64,000 nucleotides of DNA from an uncultured Sulfitobacter sp. (GCA_913060815.1 CAJXSZ010000004.1:62001-126000), one strand, 5' to 3'. Shown: positions 19,066 to 29,144, counted from the first letter of the stretch. The notes: a model not told the origin generated them from the sequence alone. Program-made: numbers and translations.

Positions 19066-19710
19066 ATGCAATCGCAAACGGTAGAATCGCCCACAGATGC
19101 AACTGCGCGCAAGATCGACAGCCACCAACAGATAGTTGATGCCGCGGCGCAGTGTTTCATGCTTAAGGGGCTGGAGAAGGCGACAATCGACGACATCGCC
19201 GATGTTCTGGATGCAACGAAAGGGCGGGTCTATCATCACTTCCGTTCCAAAAATGCGATCTACTTTGCCGTGCACCGTCAGGCGATGCAGTACTGCTTTG
19301 AAGCGGTCAAGCCGGTGATCGAACAGTCTATGCCTTGCACTGAAAAAATTGAAGCGATGGCCGCCGCTCATGCGCGGGTGATGATGGACACGCTCCCCTA
19401 CCAGCGCAGCATCCGCCTTGGCGTTGAGATGTATCTGCGCGGCTCCACGACCGAGTCCGAGCGCGAGGTGCTTGCGGAGTTGATTGCACAGCGTAACGAA
19501 TACGAGGACCTCTACCGCGATGTTTTGCGTAAAGGTGTTAGCGAGGGATCGCTCAGTGTCCCCAATGTCGAAATTGCAGGCCGCATGATGATGGGCGCAT
19601 TGAACGGGTTGGTGGATTGGTATCGCGTCCGTCCCGAACAAACAGACGCGGATCGCGAGGATATCGCTCGTACCCTCGCGCGTACGATCGTGCGCGGACT
19701 GAAGGCCTAA
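19066..19710 (+). CDS. TetR-family transcriptional regulator
   Basis: N-terminal HTH: QQIVDAAAQCFMLKGLEKATIDDIADVLDATKGRVYHHFRSKNAIYFAV. Confidence 0.9.
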   Translation: MQSQTVESPTDATARKIDSHQQIVDAAAQCFMLKGLEKATIDDIADVLDATKGRVYHHFRSKNAIYFAVHRQAMQYCFEAVKPVIEQSMPCTEKIEAMAAAHARVMMDTLPYQRSIRLGVEMYLRGSTTESEREVLAELIAQRNEYEDLYRDVLRKGVSEGSLSVPNVEIAGRMMMGALNGLVDWYRVRPEQTDADREDIARTLARTIVRGLKA

Positions 19711-21293
19711 TTCTCCTCTATCTGACTGCGCAATACGGTTTTAATGATTTTCCCGTTGGCATTTCGCGGCAACGGCGCATCGCATAACGTTACGAAATCG
19801 GGTGTTTTGTAATCTGCCAAATGGCCCTTGATGAAATTTTTTACCATGCCCTCGTCCAGCGCAGGATCAGTGCTGTGGACAAAAACATGCAGCTTCTCGC
19901 CCAGCACAGGATCGGGCCGACCGATGGCGGCGCATTCGACAACAGATGGATGGGCAGTCAGCGTATTCTCGATCTCGGCGGAATAGATGTTATAGCCGCC
20001 CCTAATGACCATATCCTTACGGCGGTCATGCAGCCTGACGAAACCGTCAGCATCGCGGGAGCCGACATCGCCGCTTTTCCAGTATCCGTCTGTGAACTCG
20101 GAGGCTGTCTTTTCGGGGTTCTCCCAGTAACCCGGAACAACCATCGGCCCCTTGATCCAAAGCTCGCCGTGCGCGCCCTCGGGAACGTCCTGACCTGTCT
20201 CGTCTACAATACGGATTTCCCCGCAGGGCACCGCAATCCCGATACTGTCCGAGCGCGTGGTTCCGAACCCGCGCGGCATGATTGTCGCAGGCGACGTCAG
20301 CTCGGTGCTGCCGTAAGCGTTCATCAAAGACATCGCGGGCAGTTTCTCGCTCAGCTGTGCAATGGTCGATTGCGGCATCGGCGCGCCGCCATAGCCGCCG
20401 ATCCGCCATGCGCTCAGGTCATAGTCCGACACCTCGCAGCGTAACAGAAACAGGTTGTACATCGCAGGCACCATCAGCGTTTGTGTAACCTTCTCGGCCG
20501 CTGCGAGGGCGAGGAAATCATCCGCTTTGAACGTCTCCATCATCACCGTGCAGCCTGCGGTTTGAAGCATCGTAAAAATGGTCGCCACAAGGCCTGTCAC
20601 ATGGCTGGCTGGCACTGATAGAAGGGAGCGCTCGTCCGCACCCAACTCCATGCACTTCTCGAAATGCATTGCCGAATGGATGATGTTGAGATGGGTCAGC
20701 ATCGCGCCCTTTGGCCGCCCCGTGGTGCCCGAGGTATAGAGGATCACGGCGGTGTCTTCTTCATCAACCGGTGCCGCATCCACATGTCCCGCATCCGACA
20801 ATGCTGCAAAATTGGCTGTATCGACTGCGATGCTGTGCGCAAGTGCTGGCAGGGCGGACGCTGGGGGGAGTCTGTCCGCGACCTCTGGGCCGTGGATAAG
20901 CACCTTCGCGCCGCAATGGTTGAGGATGTATTCAAGCTCGGGCGTGCCTTCACGGATGTTGATCGGCACCGCAATCGCACCAAGCCGTATGCTGGCCAGC
21001 AATACGGTCAAGAATTCGGTACGGTTGCTCAGCAGCATCGCGACACGGTCACCCTGCGTGATGCCATGAGCCCGCAATCCGGCGCCAAGCTGTGCAACAC
21101 GCTGTGACAACTGGGTATAGGTGAGGCGGGTTGCCCCGCTCACAAGGGCTTCGCCTTCGGGCGCGCGTGCGATGGCAGCGTCAAACATCGCGTTCAGATC
21201 GCGTGGCCGCCCGTCAAAGCAGCGTATGAACCGCCCGTCAAAATGGGTCTCCTGCACAATTTGATTGGTAATCTCGTCAGGCCAGTGGGTCAT
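19707..21293 (-). CDS. AMP-dependent acyl-CoA synthetase/ligase
   Basis: ILYTSGTTGRPKGAMLTH, GYWKSGDVGSRDADGFVRLHDRRKDMVIRGGYNIYSAEIE. Confidence 0.9.
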   Translation of the reverse strand: MTHWPDEITNQIVQETHFDGRFIRCFDGRPRDLNAMFDAAIARAPEGEALVSGATRLTYTQLSQRVAQLGAGLRAHGITQGDRVAMLLSNRTEFLTVLLASIRLGAIAVPINIREGTPELEYILNHCGAKVLIHGPEVADRLPPASALPALAHSIAVDTANFAALSDAGHVDAAPVDEEDTAVILYTSGTTGRPKGAMLTHLNIIHSAMHFEKCMELGADERSLLSVPASHVTGLVATIFTMLQTAGCTVMMETFKADDFLALAAAEKVTQTLMVPAMYNLFLLRCEVSDYDLSAWRIGGYGGAPMPQSTIAQLSEKLPAMSLMNAYGSTELTSPATIMPRGFGTTRSDSIGIAVPCGEIRIVDETGQDVPEGAHGELWIKGPMVVPGYWENPEKTASEFTDGYWKSGDVGSRDADGFVRLHDRRKDMVIRGGYNIYSAEIENTLTAHPSVVECAAIGRPDPVLGEKLHVFVHSTDPALDEGMVKNFIKGHLADYKTPDFVTLCDAPLPRNANGKIIKTVLRSQIEEN

Positions 21294-21416
21294 AAATCGC
21301 TCCTCAGTCAGGACCGTGACCATATTTGGAAATCCTTCGCTGACAAGGTGATTGCACTAGTAATCAGAAAAGCACACGGTTTACGCAGCGAAACCATGCC
21401 AGATAGGATCTCCTTG

Positions 21417-23834
21417 ATGAAAACCCAGACCCGCGCGGTTGTGATAGGCGGCGGCATTGCCGGCTGCTCTACTCTTTATCATCTGACGCAGGAGGGCTGG
21501 ACCGATGTTGTTCTGGTAGAACGGGATGAGCTGACGTCTGGCACCACGTGGCACTCGGCGGCACAGGTCACGAATTTTGGCGGCAACCAGACGATGGTGG
21601 GTCTCAAGAACCACTCCATCAAGCTTTATCAAGAGCTGCGCGATGATCCGGATTATCCCGTGGGATACAACCACGGCGACGGCGGCATCCGCCTTGCCAA
21701 TACCGAGGCGCAGATGGATGGCTACCGTCATTTTGCCTCTATGGCGCGGGGGATGGGTGTCGAATTTGAAGTGCTGGATGCAGCCGAATGCGCGCGACGG
21801 CATCCGCTGATTTCGACGGAAAACCTGATTGGTGGTCTCTGGGACGGCAATGACGGTGACATTGATCCAGCCTCCTTATGTCAGGCCTTGGCACGTCGTG
21901 CGCGGCTCGCGGGGGCGGAGGTTTACCGCAATTGCGGCGTGACAGGTCTGACCCAGCATAAAGACGACACATGGACCGTGCATACCGAGAAGGGCGACAT
22001 CGACTGTGAAGTCGTCGTCAATGCCTGCGGCTACCGCGTCAACGAGGTAGGCGCGATGATGGGCGTGCACCATCCCGTCGTGTCGATGGAGCATCAGTAT
22101 TTTGTCACCGAAGACATTCCTGCCATCGCGCAAGCGGACCACCGCATGCCGCTGCTGCGCTGCCCTATCAGTGACTATTATTGCCGTCAGGAGAAGAACG
22201 GCCTGCTGATCGGCTTCTACGAGCAGGATTGTAAAACATGGGGCATGGACGGGATTGACCCGCATTTCTCCAACGACCTATGCCCAGACGATCTGGACCG
22301 TATCACCGATGTGCTTGAGGGCGCGTTCGAGCGGATGCCCGCACTGATGGAGGTGGGCATCAAGAATGTCGTCAACGGCCCCATCACCTATACCATCGAC
22401 GGCGCGCCGCTGGTCGGGCCAATCCCGAACAAGCGCAACGCGTTCTGCATCATCGGCCTGCGTGCGGGGCTGGGCGAGGGGGGCGGCCACGGCTGGCTGC
22501 TGGCGCAGCAAATCGTACATGGCGAGGCGTGTTATGACACATGGGTCATCGACCCGCGCCGCTTTGCGGGACATACAAATGTCGAGCTGACGGCCCTCAA
22601 GGCAATCGAGGATTACCAAAACGAATTCCGCTTCCACTTCCCCAATGAGCACCGTCCCGCAGGGCGCATGGCCAAGACGACACCGCTGACGCCCGTGCTG
22701 GCCGCCGAAGGGGCCGAGTTCACAGTGGTGAACGGTTGGGAGCGTGCGGAATTCTTCAAACCAACGTCCGATTTCCACGTCACCCATTCCTTCCGCTTTG
22801 ACGAAAGCTTTGACGTTGTCGCCGCCGAAGTTGATGCTGTGCAGAACGGTGTCGGACTGACGGAGGTCAACGGTTTCAACCGTTTCGAGATCACGGGCGA
22901 TGATGCAGAGAGCTTCCTTGATCATATGATCTGTGGCCGCCTTCCGCGCAAAGAAGGGCGCGTCGGGCTGGCGTATCTGCTGAACCACCACGGCATGATG
23001 AAAGGCGAAGCCACAATTGCGCGCCTCCCTGCGTCCGACCGTGGTCCTGCGCGCATCTGGTATGGCTCTGCCGCCGCGTCCGAGTTGCACGACATGGATT
23101 GGCTGCAATCGCATATCGGGGACCGTGATGTACAAATCCGCTCCCTCACGAATGACCAGACGATTCTCGTGATTGCAGGCCCGAAAGCCCGCGATGTGCT
23201 GTCTTCTGTGGCGCGGGGCGACTGGTCCAAGGAGGCTTTCCCATGGCTGTCGGTGCGGGAATGCTTTGTGGGGATCGCTCCCGCCACCGTCATGGCAGTC
23301 AGCTTTTCGGGCGAGCTGGCCTATGAGATTCACGTGCCGAATGCCTCCCTATATGCGGCTTATCTGGCGCTGCGGGATGCGGGCAAGGCGTCTGGCATGA
23401 CCCTTTTCGGAGCATTGGCAGTGGATTCCATGCGGCTTGAGAAAGGATATCTTCACTGGAAGGCAGACATCCTGACCGAATTTGACCCGTTCGAGACCGG
23501 CCTCGAGCGGTTTGTTGATATGGATAAGGCCGAATTCATCGGGAAGGCTGCTCTGGCCAATCGTACTGGCAGCGCTGAGCTGGTCACGCTGGAAGTGATT
23601 GGTAGCGATGCCGCCGCGCATGCAGGTGCTTCAGTGATGTGCGGCACGCAGGTGGTGGGCACTGTTTCGTCCGGTGGATACGGGCACCGCGTCGACAAAA
23701 ACCTCGCCTATGCGTTTCTCAAATCGGCTGCAGATCAAACCGCGCTAGAGATCGATATCTTGGGAAAACGTGTCACGGCACAGGTGATCGGGCGGTCCCA
23801 ATATGATCCGAAAATGGCACTCGTGCGCGCCTGA
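21417..23834 (+). CDS. FAD-dependent oxidoreductase with GcvT/aminomethyltransferase domain (dimethylglycine/sarcosine dehydrogenase-like)
   Basis: N-terminal VVIGGGIAGCSTLYHL; C-terminal GcvT-like region GALAVDSMRLEKGYLHWKADILTEFDPFETGLERFV. Confidence 0.85.
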   Translation: MKTQTRAVVIGGGIAGCSTLYHLTQEGWTDVVLVERDELTSGTTWHSAAQVTNFGGNQTMVGLKNHSIKLYQELRDDPDYPVGYNHGDGGIRLANTEAQMDGYRHFASMARGMGVEFEVLDAAECARRHPLISTENLIGGLWDGNDGDIDPASLCQALARRARLAGAEVYRNCGVTGLTQHKDDTWTVHTEKGDIDCEVVVNACGYRVNEVGAMMGVHHPVVSMEHQYFVTEDIPAIAQADHRMPLLRCPISDYYCRQEKNGLLIGFYEQDCKTWGMDGIDPHFSNDLCPDDLDRITDVLEGAFERMPALMEVGIKNVVNGPITYTIDGAPLVGPIPNKRNAFCIIGLRAGLGEGGGHGWLLAQQIVHGEACYDTWVIDPRRFAGHTNVELTALKAIEDYQNEFRFHFPNEHRPAGRMAKTTPLTPVLAAEGAEFTVVNGWERAEFFKPTSDFHVTHSFRFDESFDVVAAEVDAVQNGVGLTEVNGFNRFEITGDDAESFLDHMICGRLPRKEGRVGLAYLLNHHGMMKGEATIARLPASDRGPARIWYGSAAASELHDMDWLQSHIGDRDVQIRSLTNDQTILVIAGPKARDVLSSVARGDWSKEAFPWLSVRECFVGIAPATVMAVSFSGELAYEIHVPNASLYAAYLALRDAGKASGMTLFGALAVDSMRLEKGYLHWKADILTEFDPFETGLERFVDMDKAEFIGKAALANRTGSAELVTLEVIGSDAAAHAGASVMCGTQVVGTVSSGGYGHRVDKNLAYAFLKSAADQTALEIDILGKRVTAQVIGRSQYDPKMALVRA

Positions 23835-23957
23835 AACCAGTCAGGGCTGCCTTAGCGATGCAATAGGCAGGTTTAGATTCAGATAATGCCGAATTAACTG
23901 AGGGTTCATCGTAAGTAATTAGATATTCAGCGAGTGATTCCACTTGCAGGATATTAG

Positions 23958-25994
23958 ATGGTTCTCGTTTTTCGCAGCTTTCTGGCGACGCTGCTGCTGT
24001 TCGCAGCCTCTTTCACAGGATGTGTTTTATCCGCCGAACCAGAAACGGAGCTTACGGTTGTTCGTGCCGTATATGGTGAGTTCTACCCTTACAACTTCAC
24101 AAACGATCAAGGCGATGCTGCAGGATACTCAATTGATCTTCTGCGCCATCTTGCACAGGATGCAGGATATGAAGTCGAGTTTACCAAGGCGGACAACCCT
24201 AAACAGTTTTTCGCTATGATCGAGCGAGGTGAGGTTGATGTCACTCCCTTGCTTGCTCTGACCCCCGAACGGCGTGCCATGGGCCTTGCGACTTCCGAAC
24301 TGGGGCAGTACCAATTGTCACTTTTTGTGCGACATGACCATGACCCAATCAAGATTGAAGGGCTTGCAGGGAGGCGGGTCGGTGTTGTGAGTGGCTCGAG
24401 CGCACAGGCTGCTGCGGCGTTGCTGACGGGTGTCGAGATCGTGCAGTACCAGACAGTCGAAGCCCTTGTTCTCCCGCTTCTCTCTGGAGAGATTGAAGCG
24501 ATAATCGATGTAGCAGAAACATTCGAAGCCCGCCTGAGATCCTATGATATCACGGATCGGGTTCGCAAGTTGCAGCCTCCGCTTGCAGTCATCCCCTATG
24601 GCTACATCGTGCGAAAGGACATGCCGGAGCTACACAGCACGCTGGAAAAAGCGATCGGTTCGGCGGCGACGCCTGCCTCTTTAGCTCGTTTGCGGGATGA
24701 CTGGTTCGGTATGGACCGTCGCATATTCGAACATCCGTGGTTTGACCGTGTTGCAATGATTGTGGGTGGCATCGCTTTGTCGACGGTATCCTTGGGCATC
24801 TACAGTGTTCGTCTGCGCCGTAGGTCCACTCGATTGACGCTTGAGAATAGCTCGAACCAGCTTTTGATTGATGCGCTTGACCAGATGCGCGCGGCAATTG
24901 TGATTTTTGACCGCGATATGAGGGCGGTGCATTGGAACAGCGGCTTCGAAGCACAGTTCGCCGATCTGGTAGAGGAAGTTCAGCGTTCGGCCACGCTTGA
25001 ATGGGTCTGCGCCCAATTCGGGAGTATCTCGGACGATGCGGCGCAACTGGACAGACAATCCGAGTTCTTTGCCGGGCGTAGCAGCCAACGCTTGCGCGCT
25101 GGGCAGAGTGAGCAGCGCATCGTTCACACAGCTGCTGGTGATCACTTTGACATGAGCCTGTTCCCGCTGGGGACCCGCTATTTCGCAGCCATTTGGGTGG
25201 ACATTACCGAGCTGCATGCACAGCAGGAACACATCGCCAGTCAGGGTCGTGAATTGGTCCGCAAGAACAATCAGCTTCTCGCATTCTCGGCGATGGCTGC
25301 GCATGATCTCAAGGCACCGCTCATACAGCAGCGCGCACTGGTCGAGTTTATTGCGGAAGATATCGAAGATGCCAAACTCACGCTGCCTGATGATGTGAAG
25401 TCGCATTTTGCGGTTCTATCCGACTTATCAAGCCGGATGAGTTTGCTTGTCTCGGATTTGCTGGATTTTGCAAAAGCAGACAAAAACGAAAAACATCCGC
25501 AATCATTCGTACCCAACACAAGATTGGATAGTGTTTTGAAACTGGCCATGTCCAAGGCGAGAATGAAGTTGGATATCATGGCTGATATGCCTGCAGTTCT
25601 TGTAGAGCCGACCGCATTCGACATGGTAATGCGCAATCTCATTTCAAACGCGGTCAAACACCACCATTGCGATACGGGGCGGATAACGATCCGGGCATAT
25701 CCCGAAGAGAGTAATGTCATTGTCGAGGTTGAGGATGATGGTCCCGGTATTCCGCAAGAGCATAGAGAAAGGGTTTTTGATCCATTCTCGCGGTTGACCA
25801 ATGTCGAAGGCACGGGTCTTGGCCTTGCCCTTGTTCATAAGACGGTCACGGCATGGGGGGGCGAAGTCAGGCTGCGTGCGGCCGCCAATCATGGATGCGT
25901 CTTTTCGGTCAGCGTACCGGCCTGCGCGGGCAATGTGGTGCAGCATAGACCTGCGGATACGCCTTCTGGAGCAATGTGGTCAAAGGCGGGGTAG
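23958..25994 (+). CDS. Sensor histidine kinase with periplasmic SBP_bac_3-like domain and PAS-like domain
   Basis: N-terminal SBP-like region, TM at about 24750-24810, H-box AMAAHDLKAPL, N-box MRNLISNAVKHHH, VEVEDDGPGIPQEHRERVFDPF. Confidence 0.85.
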   Translation: MVLVFRSFLATLLLFAASFTGCVLSAEPETELTVVRAVYGEFYPYNFTNDQGDAAGYSIDLLRHLAQDAGYEVEFTKADNPKQFFAMIERGEVDVTPLLALTPERRAMGLATSELGQYQLSLFVRHDHDPIKIEGLAGRRVGVVSGSSAQAAAALLTGVEIVQYQTVEALVLPLLSGEIEAIIDVAETFEARLRSYDITDRVRKLQPPLAVIPYGYIVRKDMPELHSTLEKAIGSAATPASLARLRDDWFGMDRRIFEHPWFDRVAMIVGGIALSTVSLGIYSVRLRRRSTRLTLENSSNQLLIDALDQMRAAIVIFDRDMRAVHWNSGFEAQFADLVEEVQRSATLEWVCAQFGSISDDAAQLDRQSEFFAGRSSQRLRAGQSEQRIVHTAAGDHFDMSLFPLGTRYFAAIWVDITELHAQQEHIASQGRELVRKNNQLLAFSAMAAHDLKAPLIQQRALVEFIAEDIEDAKLTLPDDVKSHFAVLSDLSSRMSLLVSDLLDFAKADKNEKHPQSFVPNTRLDSVLKLAMSKARMKLDIMADMPAVLVEPTAFDMVMRNLISNAVKHHHCDTGRITIRAYPEESNVIVEVEDDGPGIPQEHRERVFDPFSRLTNVEGTGLGLALVHKTVTAWGGEVRLRAAANHGCVFSVSVPACAGNVVQHRPADTPSGAMWSKAG

Positions 25995-26046
25995 CCGCGT
26001 CACCCGCTTCAGTTTCGTTTGAACACTGTCGATATTCGGAGGCCGT

Positions 26047-27222
26047 TCAAGCAGAAAAAAGCTCTGAAATCCCGAGCATGACGGACTCATGCTCGGTGAG
26101 GCGGCTTATCCACGCCTCAGGGATTCCGGCCTCGCCTCCGATCCCGTAAACGGCACCCATGACGGCGCCCACGATGATCGCACGGCCGCAGTTGTCGCCG
26201 CCCGCATATATGTTGCGCCTGACTGCTTCTGTGTAGGATGAGGAGGTGGCGATGTTCTGCACTGCTGAGGGCACGCCAAAAGGCAGGTCACAGGCCATAC
26301 CGAAGTGCTGGGTCGCGCTGTTCGCGTCTTGCCCGCGCATCTCTAGCGCTTGTTCCAAAAGCGTGTCAGCTTCAGCAGGTGCAACCGCCCGCGCGGCTGC
26401 GATGGCTTCATCCACATTGCCGTGTAGCAGTGCGGCAGCTATCATATGGGCGCATATCCTGCTATAGGTGTCCGCTGTTGCATGGTCGCTCGTAACGCGA
26501 ACGGCGGATGCTACCGTTGCGTCAAATTGCGAGCCTGATGTGATCCCTTTTTGGGCCAAGACGGCGATCAAAGCAGGAAGTTTTGCGGTCGCTGGCATTT
26601 GTAGGTCATGCGCACCAGTCGGCTTTGGGATAGCCTTGAGCGCAGCCTGTAACGCGTCGGTTTGAGTGAGAACCTCAGGCTCTTTCGTTGCTTGGCGAAT
26701 GGCGTCACCAAGGGCGTCAGTCAGCGCTTCACCACCGCTGCGAACCAGCACGGGGACCGCTTTATTGGCGATCGCCTTGATCAACTTTGTATCGCTCTGT
26801 GAAAGCACCTCGTCGCACGCAGCATGCACCGCATCCTCAAAGCGGCGGAAATTGTCCAGAGTATCGCGGGTCGCGTGGTCGATGTAGCCGACATATGCGC
26901 CGCCATAGCCGAAATGGCTTCGGAAGTGCTCTGCAAATGTAATCGGATCGAAAACGCCCTCCGATCCCGCCAACGTGCTGAGCATGAGCGCGGCCTGCTC
27001 CCCATATTGGGAAAAATCCCCAGCGGTGCGCGCCTCATGGGCGAAGTAAGCTGGAACACCGCTGTAGTGCGCGGCGTCGGGCTTTGTGAATTCGGGGGAC
27101 TCTGGGGCTACCTCGCGGATGCGCTCCTGATCGTATATCCAATGCAGACCCATCGTAGCCGCATCGGCCACCAATGCACCAAGGATCATATTGCGGCATC
27201 GTTCGTTCAGGGTCACAGACAT
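26047..27222 (-). CDS. ADP-ribosylglycohydrolase-fold protein (crystallin-J1-like clade)
   Basis: NMILGALVADAATMGLHWIYD and YAGGDNCGRAIIVGAVMGAVYG. Confidence 0.75.
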   Translation of the reverse strand: MSVTLNERCRNMILGALVADAATMGLHWIYDQERIREVAPESPEFTKPDAAHYSGVPAYFAHEARTAGDFSQYGEQAALMLSTLAGSEGVFDPITFAEHFRSHFGYGGAYVGYIDHATRDTLDNFRRFEDAVHAACDEVLSQSDTKLIKAIANKAVPVLVRSGGEALTDALGDAIRQATKEPEVLTQTDALQAALKAIPKPTGAHDLQMPATAKLPALIAVLAQKGITSGSQFDATVASAVRVTSDHATADTYSRICAHMIAAALLHGNVDEAIAAARAVAPAEADTLLEQALEMRGQDANSATQHFGMACDLPFGVPSAVQNIATSSSYTEAVRRNIYAGGDNCGRAIIVGAVMGAVYGIGGEAGIPEAWISRLTEHESVMLGISELFSA

Positions 27223-27310
27223 GGCCAGCCTCTCAAATTAACGCGTACCTTCCAAGGATAGAGCGTCTGATACAATTTGGCAGGTCAATCTGCACCGCAG
27301 CGAATGAATT

Positions 27311-27351
27311 GGCCAAAATATTGGCGGCCTAGGTGGTTTTGGCCTTATAAT
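27311..27351 (+). promoter_or_regulatory. Candidate fadD promoter with operator-like inverted repeat
   Basis: GGCCAAAA (27311-27318) / TTTTGGCC (27337-27344) perfect 8 bp arms, 18 bp spacer; TATAAT at 27346-27351. Confidence 0.5.
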
Positions 27352-27373
27352 CACATGCGCCGATCCTGTAGTG

Positions 27374-27407
27374 TCCCGAAAATACAGAAATAGGTTTTCT
27401 TTCGGGA
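27374..27407 (+). promoter_or_regulatory. 5'-leader hairpin overlapping the Shine-Dalgarno of the acyl-CoA ligase gene
   Basis: TCCCGAAA (27374-27381) pairs with TTTCGGGA (27400-27407), which includes part of SD GGGAGGA (27404-27410); inner AGAAA/TTTCT also possible. Confidence 0.5.
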
Positions 27408-27413
27408 GGAATG

Positions 27414-29132
27414 ATGACCGACACCACGCGTCCATGGACGGCCTTTTATGGCCCCAACGTCCGTTCCGAGATTAAGGCAGCACAATACCGCACCATAGGT
27501 GATATGGTTAGTGCGATTGCCAATCTATACGGTAAGAACCCTGCTTTCACCGCCTGTTTGCCCAACGGAATGAACGGCTCTCTCAGCTTTGCCCAAGTGG
27601 ATGAGATGTCTGATGCGTTGGCAGTCTATTTACGCGAGACGGCGGGATTGAACAAAGGCGACCGCGTTGCCCTACAGGTGCCCAACGGCCTTTCGTTTCC
27701 AGTGGCGGCCTTTGCCGTGCTCAAGGCGGGCTGCGTGCTGGTCAATGTCAACCCGCTCTATACCGCCGAAGAAATGGCCCGCCAGTTTGCGGATGCCGAG
27801 CCACAAGCGCTCATCGTGGTCGATGTCTTTGCCGATAAACTGGAAGAGGCGCTCAAGGGGCATCCCATTCCGAATATCATCATTACCCAAGTGGCCGAGT
27901 TCTTTCCTGCATTGCCGCGGGGCATTGTCCGACTGGTACAAAAACACTGGGATCGCACGCTGGCGCCTGTCACCTTGCCTCACATCCGCTTTCCCGCAGC
28001 AATTGCGGCGGGGCGCGAAAAGCAGGCGAGCGACCGGATCACCGCAGATCAATACAGCGCCGAGATTGCTCCCGATGACATTGCCTGTCTGCAATACACA
28101 GGCGGCACCACAGGCGTGTCCAAAGGCGCGATGTTGACCCATGCGAATCTGCTGATGAACATGGAGCAGAGCATGGAGATGATTTCAGGTGTGGAGAAGG
28201 GCCGAGAGGTCGCTTTGACCGCGTTGCCGCTTTATCACATCTTTGCCTTCACGGTGAACCTGCTGGGGTTCTACTACCTCGGTGCCCGCAATATCCTGAT
28301 CCCCAATCCGCGCCCGCTCAGCAATCTCAAACGTGCGTTCGAGAATTATCCGATCACATGGATGAGCGGCGTAAACACGCTGTTTAACGGGTTGAGCAAT
28401 GAGATTTGGTTTCTCGATTCTCCACCCAAATACCTCAAATTCGCCTCCGCAGGCGGCATGGCATTGCAAAGCTCCGTCGCGGCGCGATGGGAGGAGGTCA
28501 CGGGAAAGCCCGTGCTTGAAGGCTACGGTCTGACAGAATCCTCTCCTGTCCTCACCTTCAACCCGCTGGGCAAGACGCGTGCAGGGTCAATCGGCATTCC
28601 GGTTCCCTCGACCGAGTTGCGCTGTGTTGATGAGGAGGGCGTTGAGGTGGCTCAAGGCGAGGCGGGGGAATTGGCCGCGCGCGGTCCGCAGATTATGAAG
28701 GGCTATTGGCAAAAGCCTGATGAGACGGCCAAGACGATGAGCGGCGACTGGCTCCTGACAGGTGACATCGGCGTCATGGACGCGGACGGCTATTTCAGCA
28801 TCGTGGACCGCAAAAAGGATATGGTCCTTGTCTCGGGTTTCAACGTCTACCCCAACGAGATCGAGGATTGTCTGGCCGCCCATCCTGGAATTCTGGAGGC
28901 TGCCGTGATTGGCGTGCCGGATGGCGCCTCGGGTGAGGCGATCAAGGCGTTTGTGGTTCTGGGCGATACGACACTGACCACTGATGCGATCCGCGCTTAC
29001 TGCAAGGAGCATCTGACGGGCTATAAAGTGCCCAAGCAGGTCGAATTCCGCGATGATTTGCCCAAATCCAACGTGGGGAAGATCCTGCGCAAAGATCTAC
29101 GCAATGAAGAAACCGCTGCCTCCAGCACATAA
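27414..29132 (+). CDS. fadD: Long-chain fatty-acid--CoA ligase family protein
   Basis: LQYTGGTTGVSKGAMLTHANL, GWLLTGDIGVMDADGYFSIVDRKKDMVLVSGFNVYPNEIE-like region; ATG 27411 or 27414. Confidence 0.88.
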   Translation: MTDTTRPWTAFYGPNVRSEIKAAQYRTIGDMVSAIANLYGKNPAFTACLPNGMNGSLSFAQVDEMSDALAVYLRETAGLNKGDRVALQVPNGLSFPVAAFAVLKAGCVLVNVNPLYTAEEMARQFADAEPQALIVVDVFADKLEEALKGHPIPNIIITQVAEFFPALPRGIVRLVQKHWDRTLAPVTLPHIRFPAAIAAGREKQASDRITADQYSAEIAPDDIACLQYTGGTTGVSKGAMLTHANLLMNMEQSMEMISGVEKGREVALTALPLYHIFAFTVNLLGFYYLGARNILIPNPRPLSNLKRAFENYPITWMSGVNTLFNGLSNEIWFLDSPPKYLKFASAGGMALQSSVAARWEEVTGKPVLEGYGLTESSPVLTFNPLGKTRAGSIGIPVPSTELRCVDEEGVEVAQGEAGELAARGPQIMKGYWQKPDETAKTMSGDWLLTGDIGVMDADGYFSIVDRKKDMVLVSGFNVYPNEIEDCLAAHPGILEAAVIGVPDGASGEAIKAFVVLGDTTLTTDAIRAYCKEHLTGYKVPKQVEFRDDLPKSNVGKILRKDLRNEETAASST

Positions 29133-29144
29133 GAGAGACGCACT

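Noticed and set aside
21294-21416. GATTgcactagtAATC dyad between the acyl-CoA ligase and the FAD/GcvT oxidoreductase
   Set aside because: Only 5 of 8 positions pair, which is expected by chance in a 100-bp intergenic region.
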